From: Membranipora membranacea
Taxonomy: Eukaryota; Bryozoa; Gymnolaemata; Cheilostomatida; Membraniporidae
Assembly: GCA_914767715.1 (NCBI GenBank)
Contig: OU612071.1
Span: 1,488,001 to 1,552,000 of the forward strand
Reading direction: 5' to 3'
DNA: 64,000 bases
Shown here: piece after piece, positions 22,540 through 34,419 of the stretch
How the letters are laid out: every line of letters starts with the position of its first letter
How positions within the stretch are numbered: position 1 is the first letter of the stretch
The notes under the pieces: model-generated
Seen by the model: the letters and a program-made list of their open reading frames with translations, nothing else
Database searches by the model: none
Told to the model about the DNA's origin: nothing
Translations under genes and position numbers: made by a program

Positions 22540-23100
22540 CGAACACTGAGAGTTTGGTGCCTTTCTTAATTGTCTCAATGACTGTGAAAGGTTCCCCTCT
22601 AACCAAATAGGAAGGAGTAGGTAGTATGCAGTGTCATCTTTACAAAGATAATCTTTGAACTTAGCACTAAGTCACATAAACTTTAATTCCTGCAACTTGA
22701 CTAACTCTGGAGAAGAAAAAACTGTACAGCAAAACTGAAACAATGCTAATGCCAATGCTAATAAAATCATATAATTATTTGAAAAATTCCCTCAGATATG
22801 GTACGTTTTCAACCTGGTTGATCCATTGATCCATTTGAGATATATCTCTTGTTCTGTAGGTGTCATCGAACAAATGTATTTATATTTTCATATGATTTAC
22901 AAAGTAGATCAATGTAGCAATTATTAACAACACATATATGATATTAAAGCAAAAAGAACAGCATATAAATAAATACAGTATTGTTAATTTATCCCGTATT
23001 TGCATGTAGCTATGGCTACCATGGCCTTTGAGCAGTCCTGTTTGGATTAAGGTAGACAAGGCCACAACGTGTAGTTTTTATTCTGTACTCAGTGACGAAA
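22540..23100 (-). pseudogene. Truncated unit with blocks D and B only
   Basis: Block D matches near 22540-22640 and block B near 22990-23095 (LSTLIQTGLLKGHGSHSYMQ after a changed residue). Block C is almost entirely deleted at about 22815, and the 65-residue gene is cut off by the duplication junction at about 23158. Confidence 0.5.
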
Positions 23101-23604
23101 TTCTAAGAATAAATAAAAATCAATCACATTATTTTAGCAGTAATATAATAACACACTATTTCAATAGAATCTGTATAGAGAAATCTATATAAAATCTAAA
23201 ATCCCATGTCTAGAAGAACAAATCTAAACTGTAACTATATACAGCGTACCGTTTCTTATGTGTATACACCACTGCACAACACACAGGACATCAGCTAGAA
23301 GTACTGTATATAAATGATGTACTGAGGCCTCCCCTACCATTTTAATAACTCTGTGTATAGATTACCATATAGCCCTCAGTGAATTACATCATTTTCATCA
23401 TCAGTATGCTCGGTTTTTTATTATTTCTGTGTCGTTGTTTATTGTAAAGTATAAAGTATGTTTGTCGCTAGTTTTGGTAATTACAGAGGCATATAGCATG
23501 GCAGACATAAAAAGGAAATCGCTACTGCTTATGGTAGACAATATAATATGACATCACAGGATGTGATGTCATATTAGCAGACCAATTAGTGTGATCATAA
23601 TAGG

Positions 23605-25051
23605 CCTTATTCCCAAAGTTTTAAAGCTATGCTCCAACCAGCTGGCGCCTATCATCACTAGACTGTTCAGCTCCTCTATCAACTCTAAAACTACACCTGC
23701 TTCATGGAAATCGGCTATAATAAAACCTCTACCAAAAGTAAAAGACCCTGCTCAACTTAAACAATATCGACCAATAGCGCTAACTAGCTGTCTCTGCAAG
23801 ATGATGGAGCGGCTTGTAAAACATTATATTATGGCTCATACTCCTATGGATAGATACCAGTTCGCATATCAAGCTAATCGGTCTACACAAGATGCCCTGC
23901 TCTGTCTAACTTCGACCGTCACCAGCTTTATTGACCAGAAGGCTTCACACTATGCTAGATGTCTCTTCTTAGACTTTTCATCGGCCTTTAATACTATACA
24001 TGTTCCTGATCTTATCTCGCAGCTTACTCATCTTGACTCCAATGTCACTGAGTGGGTCTACAGCTTCTTATCTAACAGAGTGCAAAGAACTGTTGTTGAT
24101 GGTAAAACTTCAAATGCTATTACAACGAACACTGGCACCCCCCAGGGCTGCTGTCTGTCTCCCCTTTTGTTCTCCATATATACAAACCAGATTACCTCAA
24201 ACCTGAGTAATGTTACAATAATTAAGTACGCAGATGACACTTGCATCATAGGCTGCATAGCTAATCAATCAGATCTCAACTCCTATTTTGATGAAATCCA
24301 TAGAATTGCTAAACAATGTGCTGATTTAAATCTTTTATTAAACCCTACTAAGACCCAGGAAATGATGCTATCCACCCAATATGTTAAACCTTCTACCCCT
24401 ACACTTGTTTTAAATGATACTGCTATTGCTTTTAGTGATAAAGTTAAATATCTTGGTGTATTAGTTGACAATAAGCTGCGTTTTAATGATCATGTGCATG
24501 GTATAGTTTCAACCGCCTCTCAAAGGATGTATGTAGTCAGGAATTTTGTATTTTTAAGCTCTAAATCACTATCAAATATGCTTTTTAAAAGTTTTATTGT
24601 ATCACGAATCTCCTATTGCTTACCCATTATTTTTAAAAGCTTGTATGCTGCTGACAAGCAACGCCTGTGTAAAATTTTCAAGGACGCTATTAAGTTAGGC
24701 ATTGAACATCCCGATATTTATACCATGATGGACAATCAGACACGAACACTGGCCTTACGCTATATTCACGATGAGGATCATTTCATCAATGATTTGTTGA
24801 GTAAATGCCCATCTGGCAGATACCGTACAGTAAAACATAGAAGCTCACTGGGGAGAGACTGTTTTCTGCGTCATATCACTCTTATTTTAAACGAAATACT
24901 TTTTTAGACAGAGATTTGATTTTTTATTCCAAGTGTCTTCGCTTTTTCTTGCTGATTCAAAGTGCCAGCAATTACACTGTATTTCGCGACTCATTTTTTT
25001 CTTTTAATAATGCTGTCAGTGATAGTAATAAAATCCATCCATCCATCCAGG
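23605..25051 (+). mobile_element. 5'-truncated non-LTR retrotransposon (LINE) with open RT frame
   Basis: The open frame (23591-24907; the LINE part starts at 23605) covers a reverse transcriptase. In the 438-residue frame, motif A is LDFSSAFNTI at about 127-136, motif B is GTPQG at about 182-186, and the catalytic YADD lies at about 213-216. The RT start block (PLPKVKDP, YRPIALTS) is present and there are no internal stops. The endonuclease and 5' end are missing. The 3' end is a short ATCC repeat. Flanking sequence matches uninterrupted sites at 16230-16290 and 35450-35500, giving exact borders and at most a 3-bp AGG duplication. Motifs fit the CR1/L2/Rex/jockey group. The intact frame suggests a recent insertion. 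Confidence 0.9.
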
Positions 25052-25379
25052 TATGGCATAAATAACACAAAGGGATCCGCTAGAGATGACATTTACAGTT
25101 AAAAAACTGCAGGAAATATTATTGATGTGATTTAGTGAAACGTTCATTGTGATTTTTGATATTTGTAAATATGATGTAGTACACGTTTTTTTTATATCTA
25201 TGTAAAAAAATCCAAGCATTAAATTACAACTCTATTCTGTATTTTAAAAGCATCGCTTCTATCTTTATTAAGTCTGTGAAACCATTAAAAAGTCTCTTCA
25301 GGAAATAGAAGGCTACTGAGTCAAAGATCAGAAAAAAACATTACAGATTGAAACCTTTTTAACTTAATATGATAATACA

Positions 25380-26460
25380 TAATAATACAATAAATTGATC
25401 TGTCATTTTCTTCTTGACCTCATTTAAATTTTCAGATACTGAGAGCTTGGTGGCTTTCTTAATTGTCTCAATGACTTTAAAGGGTTCCCCCTCTAACCAA
25501 ATAGGAGGGAGTAGGTAGTATGCAGTGTCATCGTTACAAAGATAATCTTTGAGCTATGCACTAAATCACATAAACTTTATTTCCTGCAACGTGACTAACT
25601 CTGGAGAAGAAAAAACTGTTCAGCAAAACTGAAACAATGCTAATGCCAATGCTAACAAAATCATATTATTATTTAAAAAATTCCCTTAGATATGCTACTT
25701 TTTCAACCTGAAAAACCTGTTTGAGATAAATTGCAAAGAACAATGTGTTTGTCTCCATCTCAGATGTAGCGAATTTTCGGTGCTGGGCCAAATTTCAAGA
25801 GAAGGAAAAAGATTAATACCAACTTTCCTCGTCCAGGGTTAGTAAAATTGCAATTTGGTGGTTAAAAAAATCCCCCCCACAAGTACATAGTAGCATAATA
25901 TGATGACATGACATGGTTATATCTTACACAAAACTAATTTTGAATGGCTCCAATGATTTTTTTTACTCTACTTCAGTTTTGATTCTGATGATCACTTGTT
26001 CCATTTTGTGAAGCTAACCTTTTCACTACTCATCTCGAAGGGAAAGTGCTTTAGTGCATTGGTGACTTGATAGAGATTACATAAAGCAAGAATCACAACA
26101 GTAAAGAGTTTGCAAAACCCGAGAAATTGATGTTTGACCATCAATAGTTCAGGACAAAGAATGATCCATTTGAGATACAGCTCTTGTTCTGTAGGTATCA
26201 TCGGACAAATGTATTTATATTTTCGTATGCTTTACAAAATAGATCGATGTAGCAATTATTAAGAAAACATATATGATATTAAATTGAAAAAGTATAGCAT
26301 GTACATGAATACAGTCTTGTTTATTTACACCATATTTGCATGTAGCTATGGCTACCATGGCCTTTGAGCAGTACCTTTTGAATTAAAGTAGGCAAGGCCA
26401 CAACGTGCAGTCTTTCTTCTGTACTCAGTGAAGAAATTCTAAGAATAAATAAAAAGCAAT
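25380..26460 (-). other. Conserved blocks B, C and D, downstream of gene copy 4
   Basis: These are nearly identical to the blocks at 16600-17660: block C reads MIPTEQELYLKWIILCPE (about 25995-26200), B lies at about 26340-26440 and D at about 25400-25600, with the same two in-frame stops in D. Confidence 0.45.
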
Positions 26461-26725
26461 GGCATTATTTTTACAGTAATTTGATACCACACTATTTACC
26501 AGGGCTTTATTTTTCATAAGATAGAACCACAAAGTGTGTTGCATTCAAAAGCTGTTTAGCTTCAACTGATTTTTTGAAACAAACAATCTTTAATATACGC
26601 ATTTGAGCATGATTCCATAATTATTGTCCAAGTTTCCTAAAATAACTAAATTGAATTTTTATGACAATTTGCCTTTATGAAATTTGAAAAAAGTTGAGAA
26701 TAGTTAATACATGCTGCATTTGTCA

Positions 26726-27079
26726 TTATTTGGCACTAATTTGTTCTATAATTTGTTGAACGCCAGGTCTAACACATTCTGTGACCTGTCACAATGAGTT
26801 GATAAAATTGTCTTACCGCTGAGAAAGGCTCACGCTGTTCAGCCAATTCTTTCAGGATAGAAACTATAACAGAAGTTGACTGCTTGTCCCCTGCAGCTTC
26901 TTCTACAGAATCATTCAAAGTCTTCATGTCATCCTCTAAATAAGAAACAATATTGACAGTATGAATAGTGCAGGTGATAAACGATCAGTTAAAATTGAAT
27001 CGAGAAGTGAGTGATTGTAAGTATATTACACGCAAATCAAACATCACATGTCAAACTTACCTCGTCCAATTTTTCCCAT
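26726..27079 (-). CDS. Three-exon gene, unrecognised 65-residue protein, copy 4 (intact)
   Basis: Join 27061-27079, 26817-26935 and 26726-26785, minus strand. Exon 1 is identical to that of copy 3. Exon 2 differs at its last codon (GCG, Ala, in place of GAG, Glu). The second intron is again 31 nt (26786-26816). Exon 3 reads VTECVRPGVQQIIEQISAK and ends TAA. All phases are kept and there are no stops. A TATA box sits 73 nt upstream of the ATG. As for copies 2 and 3, I recognise no family. Confidence 0.65.
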
Positions 27080-27151
27080 GTTGTATTTCTCTGATTTTAC
27101 TGCTCAGTGGTCAAATGAATTTTGAATGAGGTGTAAGACATCTCTCTTCTC

Positions 27152-27159
27152 ATTTTATA
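27152..27159 (-). promoter_or_regulatory. TATA box of gene copy 4
   Basis: TATAAAAT on the minus strand lies 73 nt before the ATG, in the context shared by the intact copies. In broken copies 5 and 7 the corresponding word is TTTAAAAT. Confidence 0.6.
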
Positions 27160-27528
27160 GTTTGATCCAGTATGTGTCATCACTTTTCTCAGTCATATGA
27201 ATACAGATATTTTTTGTCAATTTGCAAATCATTTTTGTAAATTTTCTTCATGCAGATACAGAAAAAATAACTTTAAAAAGAAGGCAAGTGGAGAAAAAAA
27301 AATGCAATAGTAATGAGAAAAAGTTAATACAATGAATGGTGATTCGATAGTAGTTGGCAAACGACCAGCAAAGAGAGGAATATGAATCATGAGTGGGAAG
27401 ATGGTTAAAGTGACAGTCCTACTAGGCCATGTCCGGTACGTGTTTTTATAAGATCTCAGACAGAAAAGTTATGAGGTCATATGATATTATAGCACCAAAA
27501 CTGCTTCAACGTCAAACAATTGGGATCA

Positions 27529-27590
27529 TAGCGGATCATAGTGATTTATTGCCTCCATCTGACCACTATGAACCACTATGATCCTTGCCA
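27529..27590. repeat. Short hairpin repeat, copy 4
   Basis: Gatcatagcggatcatag is followed by ctatgaaccactatgatc, matching copy 3 with one change. Confidence 0.7.
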
Positions 27591-27829
27591 AGATATGTGA
27601 AAAAAGTAACATGCGATTTTTCAGAATTAATATTATATTATGATTCTTATTTGCCCTGTGAACTCACAATATTCGATTTGATGGGGTAAGGTTATCACTA
27701 TCCTAATAGGACTGGCCCTTTAACATAATGTTTTTATACCATGGAGCAAGTCAATTCTTTAAAGAATATATTGTGGTGATAGGTGGTTGATTTAGTTGAT
27801 ATATATTAGATGTTCTTAACACAGACCAC

Positions 27830-27904
27830 ATCCCGAAACAGCGATATATTTGTTGCCTTAAACAACTGCTGCCACAGCTAGGCTTTGCCCAGCAAAGCCA
27901 CCAG
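27830..27904. mobile_element. Solo arm of fold-back element
   Basis: Only the left arm remains (ccttaaacaactgctgccac, then ctaggctttgcccagcaaag). After ccaccagt the sequence jumps to the equivalent of 19896 in copy I. About 780 bp, containing the rest of the fold-back element and its right flank, are missing. Confidence 0.75.
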
Positions 27905-27989
27905 TACCTTGAGGCTTCTTTTGGAGCAAGTATATTCTCTAAAGAATATATTGTGGTGTGTGTCGGGAATCAGGGCAGCAATATCTTTG

Positions 27990-28181
27990 CATAAATCCAC
28001 ATCTTAATTTGTGAAGAAGTTTTTTTGTGATAACATACCTTTGAATTTGAGAAATCACATGTTTCTTAGCAATCTTAGACCTCACAGGAAGTAGGTTCGG
28101 TAAAGGGCAATAATTGGATGGATATTTGATATATTCACCCTTATGAGTATCATCTAGTCTAGCAGTGTGAAGAAGATACAA
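27990..28181 (-). pseudogene. LINE reverse-transcriptase fragment (array copy)
   Basis: The minus-strand frame reads YPSNYCPLPNLLPVRSKIAK, then HVISQIQRYVITKKLLHK and LRCGF. This is the conserved opening of a non-LTR RT (NYRPIS..P..SKI.EK.V...L..YL...NLL...Q.GF). It is the most readable of the three minus-strand fragments; the rest of the RT is absent. Confidence 0.65.
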
Positions 28182-28199
28182 CCGTTATTATAAACGGTC

Positions 28200-30540
28200 T
28201 ATCTGTTACAAGGCTGCTGATGTAAGGCAATGTAATCTTCAAACACTTAACATATATACAACAATGACCACTTGTCTTCTCGTTAAAAGTGTATATTTAG
28301 AAATTTAAAACGCACATTTCAAAATTTAATTAGTTTGCTGACTGATAACAACTAGGATCAGTTTGAATAATCTCGATTCCATTCATGTTTCTTTGTTATT
28401 GAAGTGAATAGCGCATTCCTTTCATTCAGCCAACAGATTGTTTGCTCTCAATTATATATGCATTGTGTTGACCTGTGGTTCCATTCACTTTTACATACGC
28501 CCACTTGGCAGTCTTAAATTAAAAATTGTTGAAATCCAGCTAATGAAATTTATGTTATGGATATGAAGCATATCAATCCCCTCTAATATTGATTTTTGAG
28601 ACAAAGTGTAATTGGGGTTTGTCTGCGGCATCATTTTTTTATATTAAGTGACTTTGTAATGAATCACATTGAGCTATCTTGCCGTGAATATGATTAACAT
28701 TGGAGAAGAAAAAAAGCCGTAAAAAGGCTAAAAGAAATTTCTTTATTGTTGCTGATAAACAAAACTGACGGAAAGATATCCAAGGCAAAAAGTTCGCCTA
28801 TGATTGGCAGTAGATGAGAAAGAATATAATTTATTTACATAATGGATCTTTGCATTTGCAAAGGAGAAGTCCCTTAGATAGTCAGATATTTTCCAGCACT
28901 ACCATCTGTTATGCAGTTGAAGAATTCGAGAATCTTATGTAATGTGATTTTAGATGGAAAATTGAATCTAAAATCCCATGTCTAGAGGATTAAATCTAAT
29001 ATGTAACCCTATACAGCGTACGATTTCTGAAGTGTGTATACCACAGCACAACACACAGGATTCAGCTAGAAATATTGTATATAAATGCTGTACTGAGGCC
29101 TCCCTTACCATTTTAAAAACCCTGTGTGTTCATTAAGATATAGCCTACGGTGAATTTCGTCGTTTTCTGCGTTATCACATCATCAGTATGTTTGCTTTTA
29201 TCATTTATTTTGTGTGGTTTGTATATTGCAAAGTATCAATTATGTTTGTTGGTGATATTTGTCAATATTTTTGGGAGTAATTACAGAGGCATGTAGTGTG
29301 GTTAATGTAGTGTATTCAACCTACATGAGATATGCTGAGGTGTCGTGTATTGGTACGACTTCTTTGCCTTCTCTCATTCTCTTCCCCTGTCTAAGCCAGG
29401 GCGATTATTAATCCCTCTTCCTGAGCATTCCCGGATGTAGCCCGAGTTCATATGCAGCACTCTTATCTGTCTTTCCCTATTTAAAACCTGCAGTCTACAA
29501 TGCCTTGCACTACGGTTATCATTAAAAGGACTATGCAAGTGTGGTAATCATAATAGACAATAGAATAAGATATCACATCCTGTGATGTCAGGCAGTTGAC
29601 CAATTAGTGTCATTATAGTTATGGTATATATAACACAAATGGACCCGCTAGAGTTGACATTTTCTTTTGGAACCAAGAATTAGTTGATCAGTAGATATCT
29701 CTCGACTGAATGACAATAGAACAATGTCTTCTTCTCAAACTCATATGTAGCAGATGTTGCTTGCCTTCTCCAGACTAGGAAAATATGTTTGTTTATTTGC
29801 CTTTTTAAAGTTATAAAATTGCAGGAAATATCATTGTTCTGATGTAGGGAAACGTTCAGTGTGATATATGATATTTGTAAATGTGATGCAAGACAGGCTT
29901 TTCGATGTCTATGTAAAAAGAATCAAAGCATTAAATTACAATCTATTCTGTATTGTAAAAACAGCGCTATTATCCCTTTTAAGTATGTTAAACCTCTTAA
30001 AATAGATTCAGGAAGTAAAAGGCTACTGAGTGAAAGATCAGAGAACTACATTATAGATTTAATCAATTTTAACTTAATATGACAATACATAATAAAATAA
30101 TAACTTGATCTGTCATGTTCTTCTCGCTCAGTGAAATAAATGCATTTTTTTCCCATACTAGGGCTGAGCATTGCTTTAGATATTTTCCCTTTGGCATTAC
30201 ATTATGAAACAAAATCGAATTGAGCCTAATTCCCAATTGTTGGTTATTGAAGTAAGCGTTCAATTGTATGTAAGCGGTGTTCAATGGATTTTAAGTGACT
30301 AGCACGGTATGAGCAGAATAAGATTTTGGTATTGGCAGAGCCCTAAAATCAGGAAAAATCAAACTTTAGTCTTGAGAGATGTTTTCCATAGTTTGTCCAT
30401 AATTCAAAAAAAGTCTCCTTCAAGAGTAAGTAGCTGGGAAGGTCTGGTCAAAAAATGGTGTTCTTAGCTGAAGCAGTACATGAAATATTGGAAAGAAAAA
30501 AATTATATATGTCAACCATTGGCAATTATAGCGTTTTAAT
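28200..30540. repeat. Array flank block, no supported gene
   Basis: It is co-linear with 20.2-22.5 kb. Blocks and palindromes are as described there. Confidence 0.5.
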
Positions 30541-30559
30541 TCAATAGCTTTGAATGTTC

Positions 30560-31135
30560 GAACACTGAGAGTTTGGTGCCTTTCTTAATTGTCTCAATGA
30601 CTTTGAAGGGTTCCCCTCTAACCAAATAGGAAGGAGTAGGTAGTATGCAGTGTCATCTTTACAAAGATAATCTTTGAACTTAGCACTAAGTCACATAAAC
30701 TTTAATTCCTGCAACTTGACTAACTATGGAGAAGAAAAAACTGTACAGCAAAACTGAAACAATGCTAATGCCAAGGCTAATAAAATCATATAATTATTTG
30801 AAAATTCCCTCAGATATGGTACGTTTTCAACCTGGTTGATCCATTGATCCATTTGAGATATATCTCTTGTTCTGTAGGTATCATCGGACAAATGTATTTA
30901 TATTTTCATATGATTTACAAAATAGATCAATGTAGCAATTATTAACAACACATATATGATATTAAATTAAAAAGTACAGCATATAAATAAATACAGTCTT
31001 GTTTATTTACACCATATTTGCATGTAGCTATGGCTACCATGGCCTTTGAGCAGTCCTGTTTGAATTAAGGTAGACAAGGCCACAACGTGTAGTTTTTATT
31101 CTATACTCAGCGACGAAATTCTAAGAATAAATATA
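30560..31135 (-). pseudogene. Blocks D and B downstream of gene copy 5, block C deleted
   Basis: Block D matches near 30570-30700 and block B near 31015-31130 (VVALSTLIQTGLLKGHGSHS). Block C is reduced to a stub near 30840-30890. Confidence 0.45.
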
Positions 31136-31415
31136 AAGCAACCACATTATTTTTACAGTTATTTAATACCACATATACCAATATTTACCGTGGCATTACT
31201 GTTAATAAGATAGAACCACAAAGTGCTTTGCATTGAAAATCTGTTTAGCTTCAACTGATTTTTTGAAACAAACAATCTTTAGTATACGCATTTGAACATG
31301 ATCCCATAATTAATGTCTAAGTTTCCTAAAATAACTAAATCTTAATTTTATGACAATTTGCCTTTATTAAATTTAAAAAAAGTTGAGAATAGTTGATACA
31401 TGCTGCATTTTGTCA

Positions 31416-31763
31416 TTATTTCGCACAAATAATTCCTATAATTTGTTGAACACGAGGTTTGATACATTCTGTGACCTGTCACAATGAGTTGATTTTCTTA
31501 CCTCTAAAAAAGGCTCTCGCCGTTCAGCCATTTCTTTCAGGATAGAAACTATCACAGAAGTTGACTGCTTGTCCCCTGCTGTTTCCTCTACGGAATCATT
31601 CAAAGTCTTCATGTCATCCTCTAAATAAGAAACAATATCGACAGTATGAATAGTGCAGGGATAAATGATCAGTTAAAATTGAATCAAGAATTGAGTGGTT
31701 CTAAGTATATCCCACGCAAATCAAACATGACATGTCAAACTTACGTCGTCCAATCTTGCCTAT
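31416..31763 (-). pseudogene. 65-residue protein gene, broken copy 5
   Basis: Exons are at 31745-31763, 31502-31620 and 31416-31475. The start codon is ATA instead of ATG, and the upstream box is TTTAAAAT. The second intron is only 26 nt (31476-31501), having lost 5 nt of the 31-nt version. Exon 3 still reads VTECIKPRVQQIIGIICAK then TAA. The open exon frames on both sides of an intron of changed length support its being an intron, but the lost start suggests this copy is dead. Confidence 0.6.
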
Positions 31764-32099
31764 GTTGTATTTCTCTGCTTGTACTGCTCAGTGGTCAGAT
31801 GAACTAAAAATGAAGTGTCATTATTTTCTTCTCTCATTTTAAAGTTTGATCCAATATGTGTCACTCAGGACATACAACAGTTTTTTTTTCCCAGCAGTCT
31901 TAATATATGTATTCTTTCTGTGAATCTACAATCATCTTGTGAATCATTCCCATGTAGCTGCAAGAATAATAACATAAAAAGAATAAAGGCTAAGTGTCAA
32001 TGTAAAATAATGCACTACAAGTAATGGTAGTAGCTGTGAAATGACCAGTAAGGAGAAGAAAGGGAATCATGAATGAGTTGAATGGTACGGAATATGTTT

Positions 32100-32750
32100 A
32101 CGATTATTATACTATGAGCCTTCTTTGGAGGCAAGTATGTTCTTTCATGAAATTATTGTGGTGATAGGGTAGCACAAAATATATGAATAAACCAAAACAC
32201 ACCGATAAATGTGATAACGCAGAAAATGACGGAATTCGGTTGGGCTAGATGTGATATGTCCATCAATACACAGAGCCTTACTTCAATGGTAGAGAATTTT
32301 ACACATTATTTTTAACTGAAGTCCTGTGTGTTGTGCAGTGGTATGTGTACTTTAGTTTGTGTTACATAGAGGTACGGTTTTTATCTAATCATCTTAATAT
32401 GGGATTTAAGATTCAATTTTAATCTAAAATCACATCACATGAGTATCTCAATTTCTCAGACTGATGACTCATGACAGATGGTAGTGCCGGGTATTACCTG
32501 TCATATCTAAGGGGCTATTCATTTGCAAATGTGACGAGTCATCATGTAAAAAAATAAATTCATTGTAATCTACTGCCAATCATATGTTTTTTTCCTTGGA
32601 TATCATCCCTTTAGTTTCGCTCATCAGTATCAAGAATAAGTTTTTTTATTTTTGCTTGTTCACAACTTTTTCTTCTCCAATGTTAGTAATATTCCAGAAA
32701 AGAGGCTTTATGTGATTCAGTTCACAGTTCAGTGTGACACATTATGATAA
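32100..32750. repeat. Array flank block
   Basis: It matches 14.94-15.59 and 37.44-38.10 kb. No gene is supported. Confidence 0.55.
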
Positions 32751-32946
32751 TTTGAAAAAATGGTGCTGCACACATTCCCCTATCGCACAATATCTCAAAG
32801 ATATACCCTCTTATCTCTGTCACATCTCTAGAATTGTATCTAAAATTAACAACAATAAACAAGATGTGAAGCCCAAACTACTCAATTTTACTTTGAGTGA
32901 CTCCCTAACATGGGATGATCATGTAGACCGATCCAAGAACTGCTAG
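32750..32946 (+). pseudogene. Internally deleted LINE remnant
   Basis: The 5' flank (cgcacaatatctcaaagat) equals that at 15612 and 38130. The sequence then jumps to the LINE C-terminal part: KPKLLNFTLSDSLTWDDHVD corresponds to the LGVTLSDSLTWDDHV block after the RT domain. It matches 39200-39345. About 1 kb present at 38.15-39.2 kb is missing. Confidence 0.6.
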
Positions 32947-33428
32947 TCAGGAGATCATCCTGTGATTTTTATTTCCAGTATCTCTTTTGTCATATGAGAT
33001 ATCACTGCAACATATTATTCTTGAAAGAATATACTTGCTCTTAAAGAAGGCACATGGTTTAGTAGCAATAATGTCAACCATATTCATTATCATTCAACTC
33101 ATTCATTTTCCTCTTTCTACTGGTCATTTCACAACTACGATCGAAGCACTATTGTGTTATTTTTTTTATTTCTAGTGAATTTTTTTCTTTCTCTCTCCAC
33201 TTTTTTTTATCTTTTAAGTTATTTTTCCTGTATCTGTTTGAAAACAATATCCATAAACTGATTGTAGATTCACAAAAAAAAAGTATTATTGAGAGGGCTG
33301 AGAAAAAAACTGTTACAATATGTATTGATGACACATACTGGATCAAACTATAAAATAAGAGGAGAAAAGTCTTACACCTCATTTCAAATTCATCTGACCA
33401 CTGAGCAGGAAAATCAGAGAAATACAAC

Positions 33429-33735
33429 ATGGGCCATCTTGGAAAACGTAAGTTTGACATCTGATGTTTGATTTGCATGCAATATACTTACAATCACTAA
33501 TTCCTTGATCCAGTTTTAACGGATTGTTTATCACCTGCACTACACTTACTGTAAACGTTGTTTCTTATTTAGAGCGTGACATGAAGACTTTGAATGGTGA
33601 TTCGGTAGAGGAAGCAGCCGGGGACAAGCAGTCAACTTCTGTGATAGTTTCTATCCTGACAGACATGGCTGAACGACGTGAGCCTTTCTCAGAGGTAAGA
33701 AAATTTTATCAACTCATTGTGATAAGTCAATGAGT
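33429..33735 (+). pseudogene. 65-residue protein gene, copy 6 (last exon decayed)
   Basis: Exon 1 (33429-33447, MGHLGK, donor GTAAGT) and exon 2 (33573-33694, RDMKTLNGDSVEEAAGDK through AERREPFSE, donor GTAAGA) are intact and in phase. Exon 2 has one extra codon (NGD). The short intron's acceptor is changed to ataag, and exon 3 has lost its coding pattern (tcaatgagtgaatg). Reading through gives KFYQLIVISQ then TGA. A TATA box (actataaaataag) is kept near 33348. It could still make a shorter protein. Confidence 0.5.
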
Positions 33736-34063
33736 GAATGTTCATGAGTGAGTTAATGACAGATTGCAGCATGTATTAGTTATTTACAACTTTTACTAAA
33801 TTTCATTAATTTCATTAAGGCAAATTTTCATATAGTTTTGATTCATCATTGTGGTAAACTTAGAAAATAACCATGGAATCGCCCAGTGCAAAAATCTCGT
33901 TCAAATGCATGTATTAAAAATCGTTTGTTTGAAAACAATTGCTTGAACCTTAACAGCTGTGAATGCAAAATACTTTGCGGTTCTATATGATCAACTATAA
34001 TGCCCTGGTAAATAGGGTGGTATTAAATTACTGTATAAATAATGTTGTTGTATTCTGTATTTT

Positions 34064-34187
34064 TCATAGACTTTATTCACTGACTCAAGAAGAAAAGATA
34101 TATGTTGTGGCACTGCCTACCTTGATTCAAGATGGACTGCTCAAAGACCATGGTAGTCATAGCAATGTGCATCATCTGGATAAATGA
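34064..34187 (+). other. Conserved block B, downstream of copy 6
   Basis: After tttttcatag the frame reads LYSLTQEEKIYVVALPTLIQ, then DGLLKDHGSHSNVHHLDK and TGA. It is the most complete plus-strand version of block B. The preserved frame in a plus-strand and several minus-strand copies suggests it is, or was, coding. The function is unknown. Confidence 0.45.
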
Positions 34188-34361
34188 AGAAGACTTTATA
34201 TGTATATACTGTTTTTTTCAATTTAATATGATATATGCTTTCTTAATAGTTTCTACACTGATCTATTTTGTAAAGCATACAAAAATACAAATACATTTAG
34301 TCTGATGATGCCTACCGATCAAGTAAAGAGAAATATCTCAAATTAATCATTATTTCTCCAG

Positions 34362-34416
34362 TTACATGTTACAGGTTACATGTTACATGTTACAAGTTAC
34401 ATGTTACAAGTTACAA
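34362..34416. repeat. Short tandem repeat of gttacat/gttacaa words
   Basis: Gttacatgttacaggttac and similar words are repeated several times. Sister sequences at 4750 and 9750 have a single gttacaaggctgctg word, so this is a local expansion. Confidence 0.8.
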
Positions 34417-34419
34417 GCC

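Larger units (their letters stand above)
15842..23158. repeat. Tandem segmental duplication, copy I
   Basis: From aaaatctaaaatcccatgtc at 15842 the sequence is nearly identical to that starting at 23190, and the match persists until about 23158 against 31165. This copy contains gene copy 3, the third fold-back element and a LINE fragment. It lacks the LINE inserted in copy II and keeps about 780 bp (19113-19895) that copy II has lost. Confidence 0.85.
23190..31165. repeat. Tandem segmental duplication, copy II
   Basis: This is the second copy of 15842-23158. Relative to copy I it carries a LINE insertion at 23605-25051 and lacks about 780 bp after ccaccagt at 27904. Past about 31165 it continues into a further unit that copy I has lost. 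Confidence 0.85.

Noticed and set aside
24000-24471. Frames on both strands within the LINE RT
   Set aside because: They are shadows of the 438-residue RT frame.
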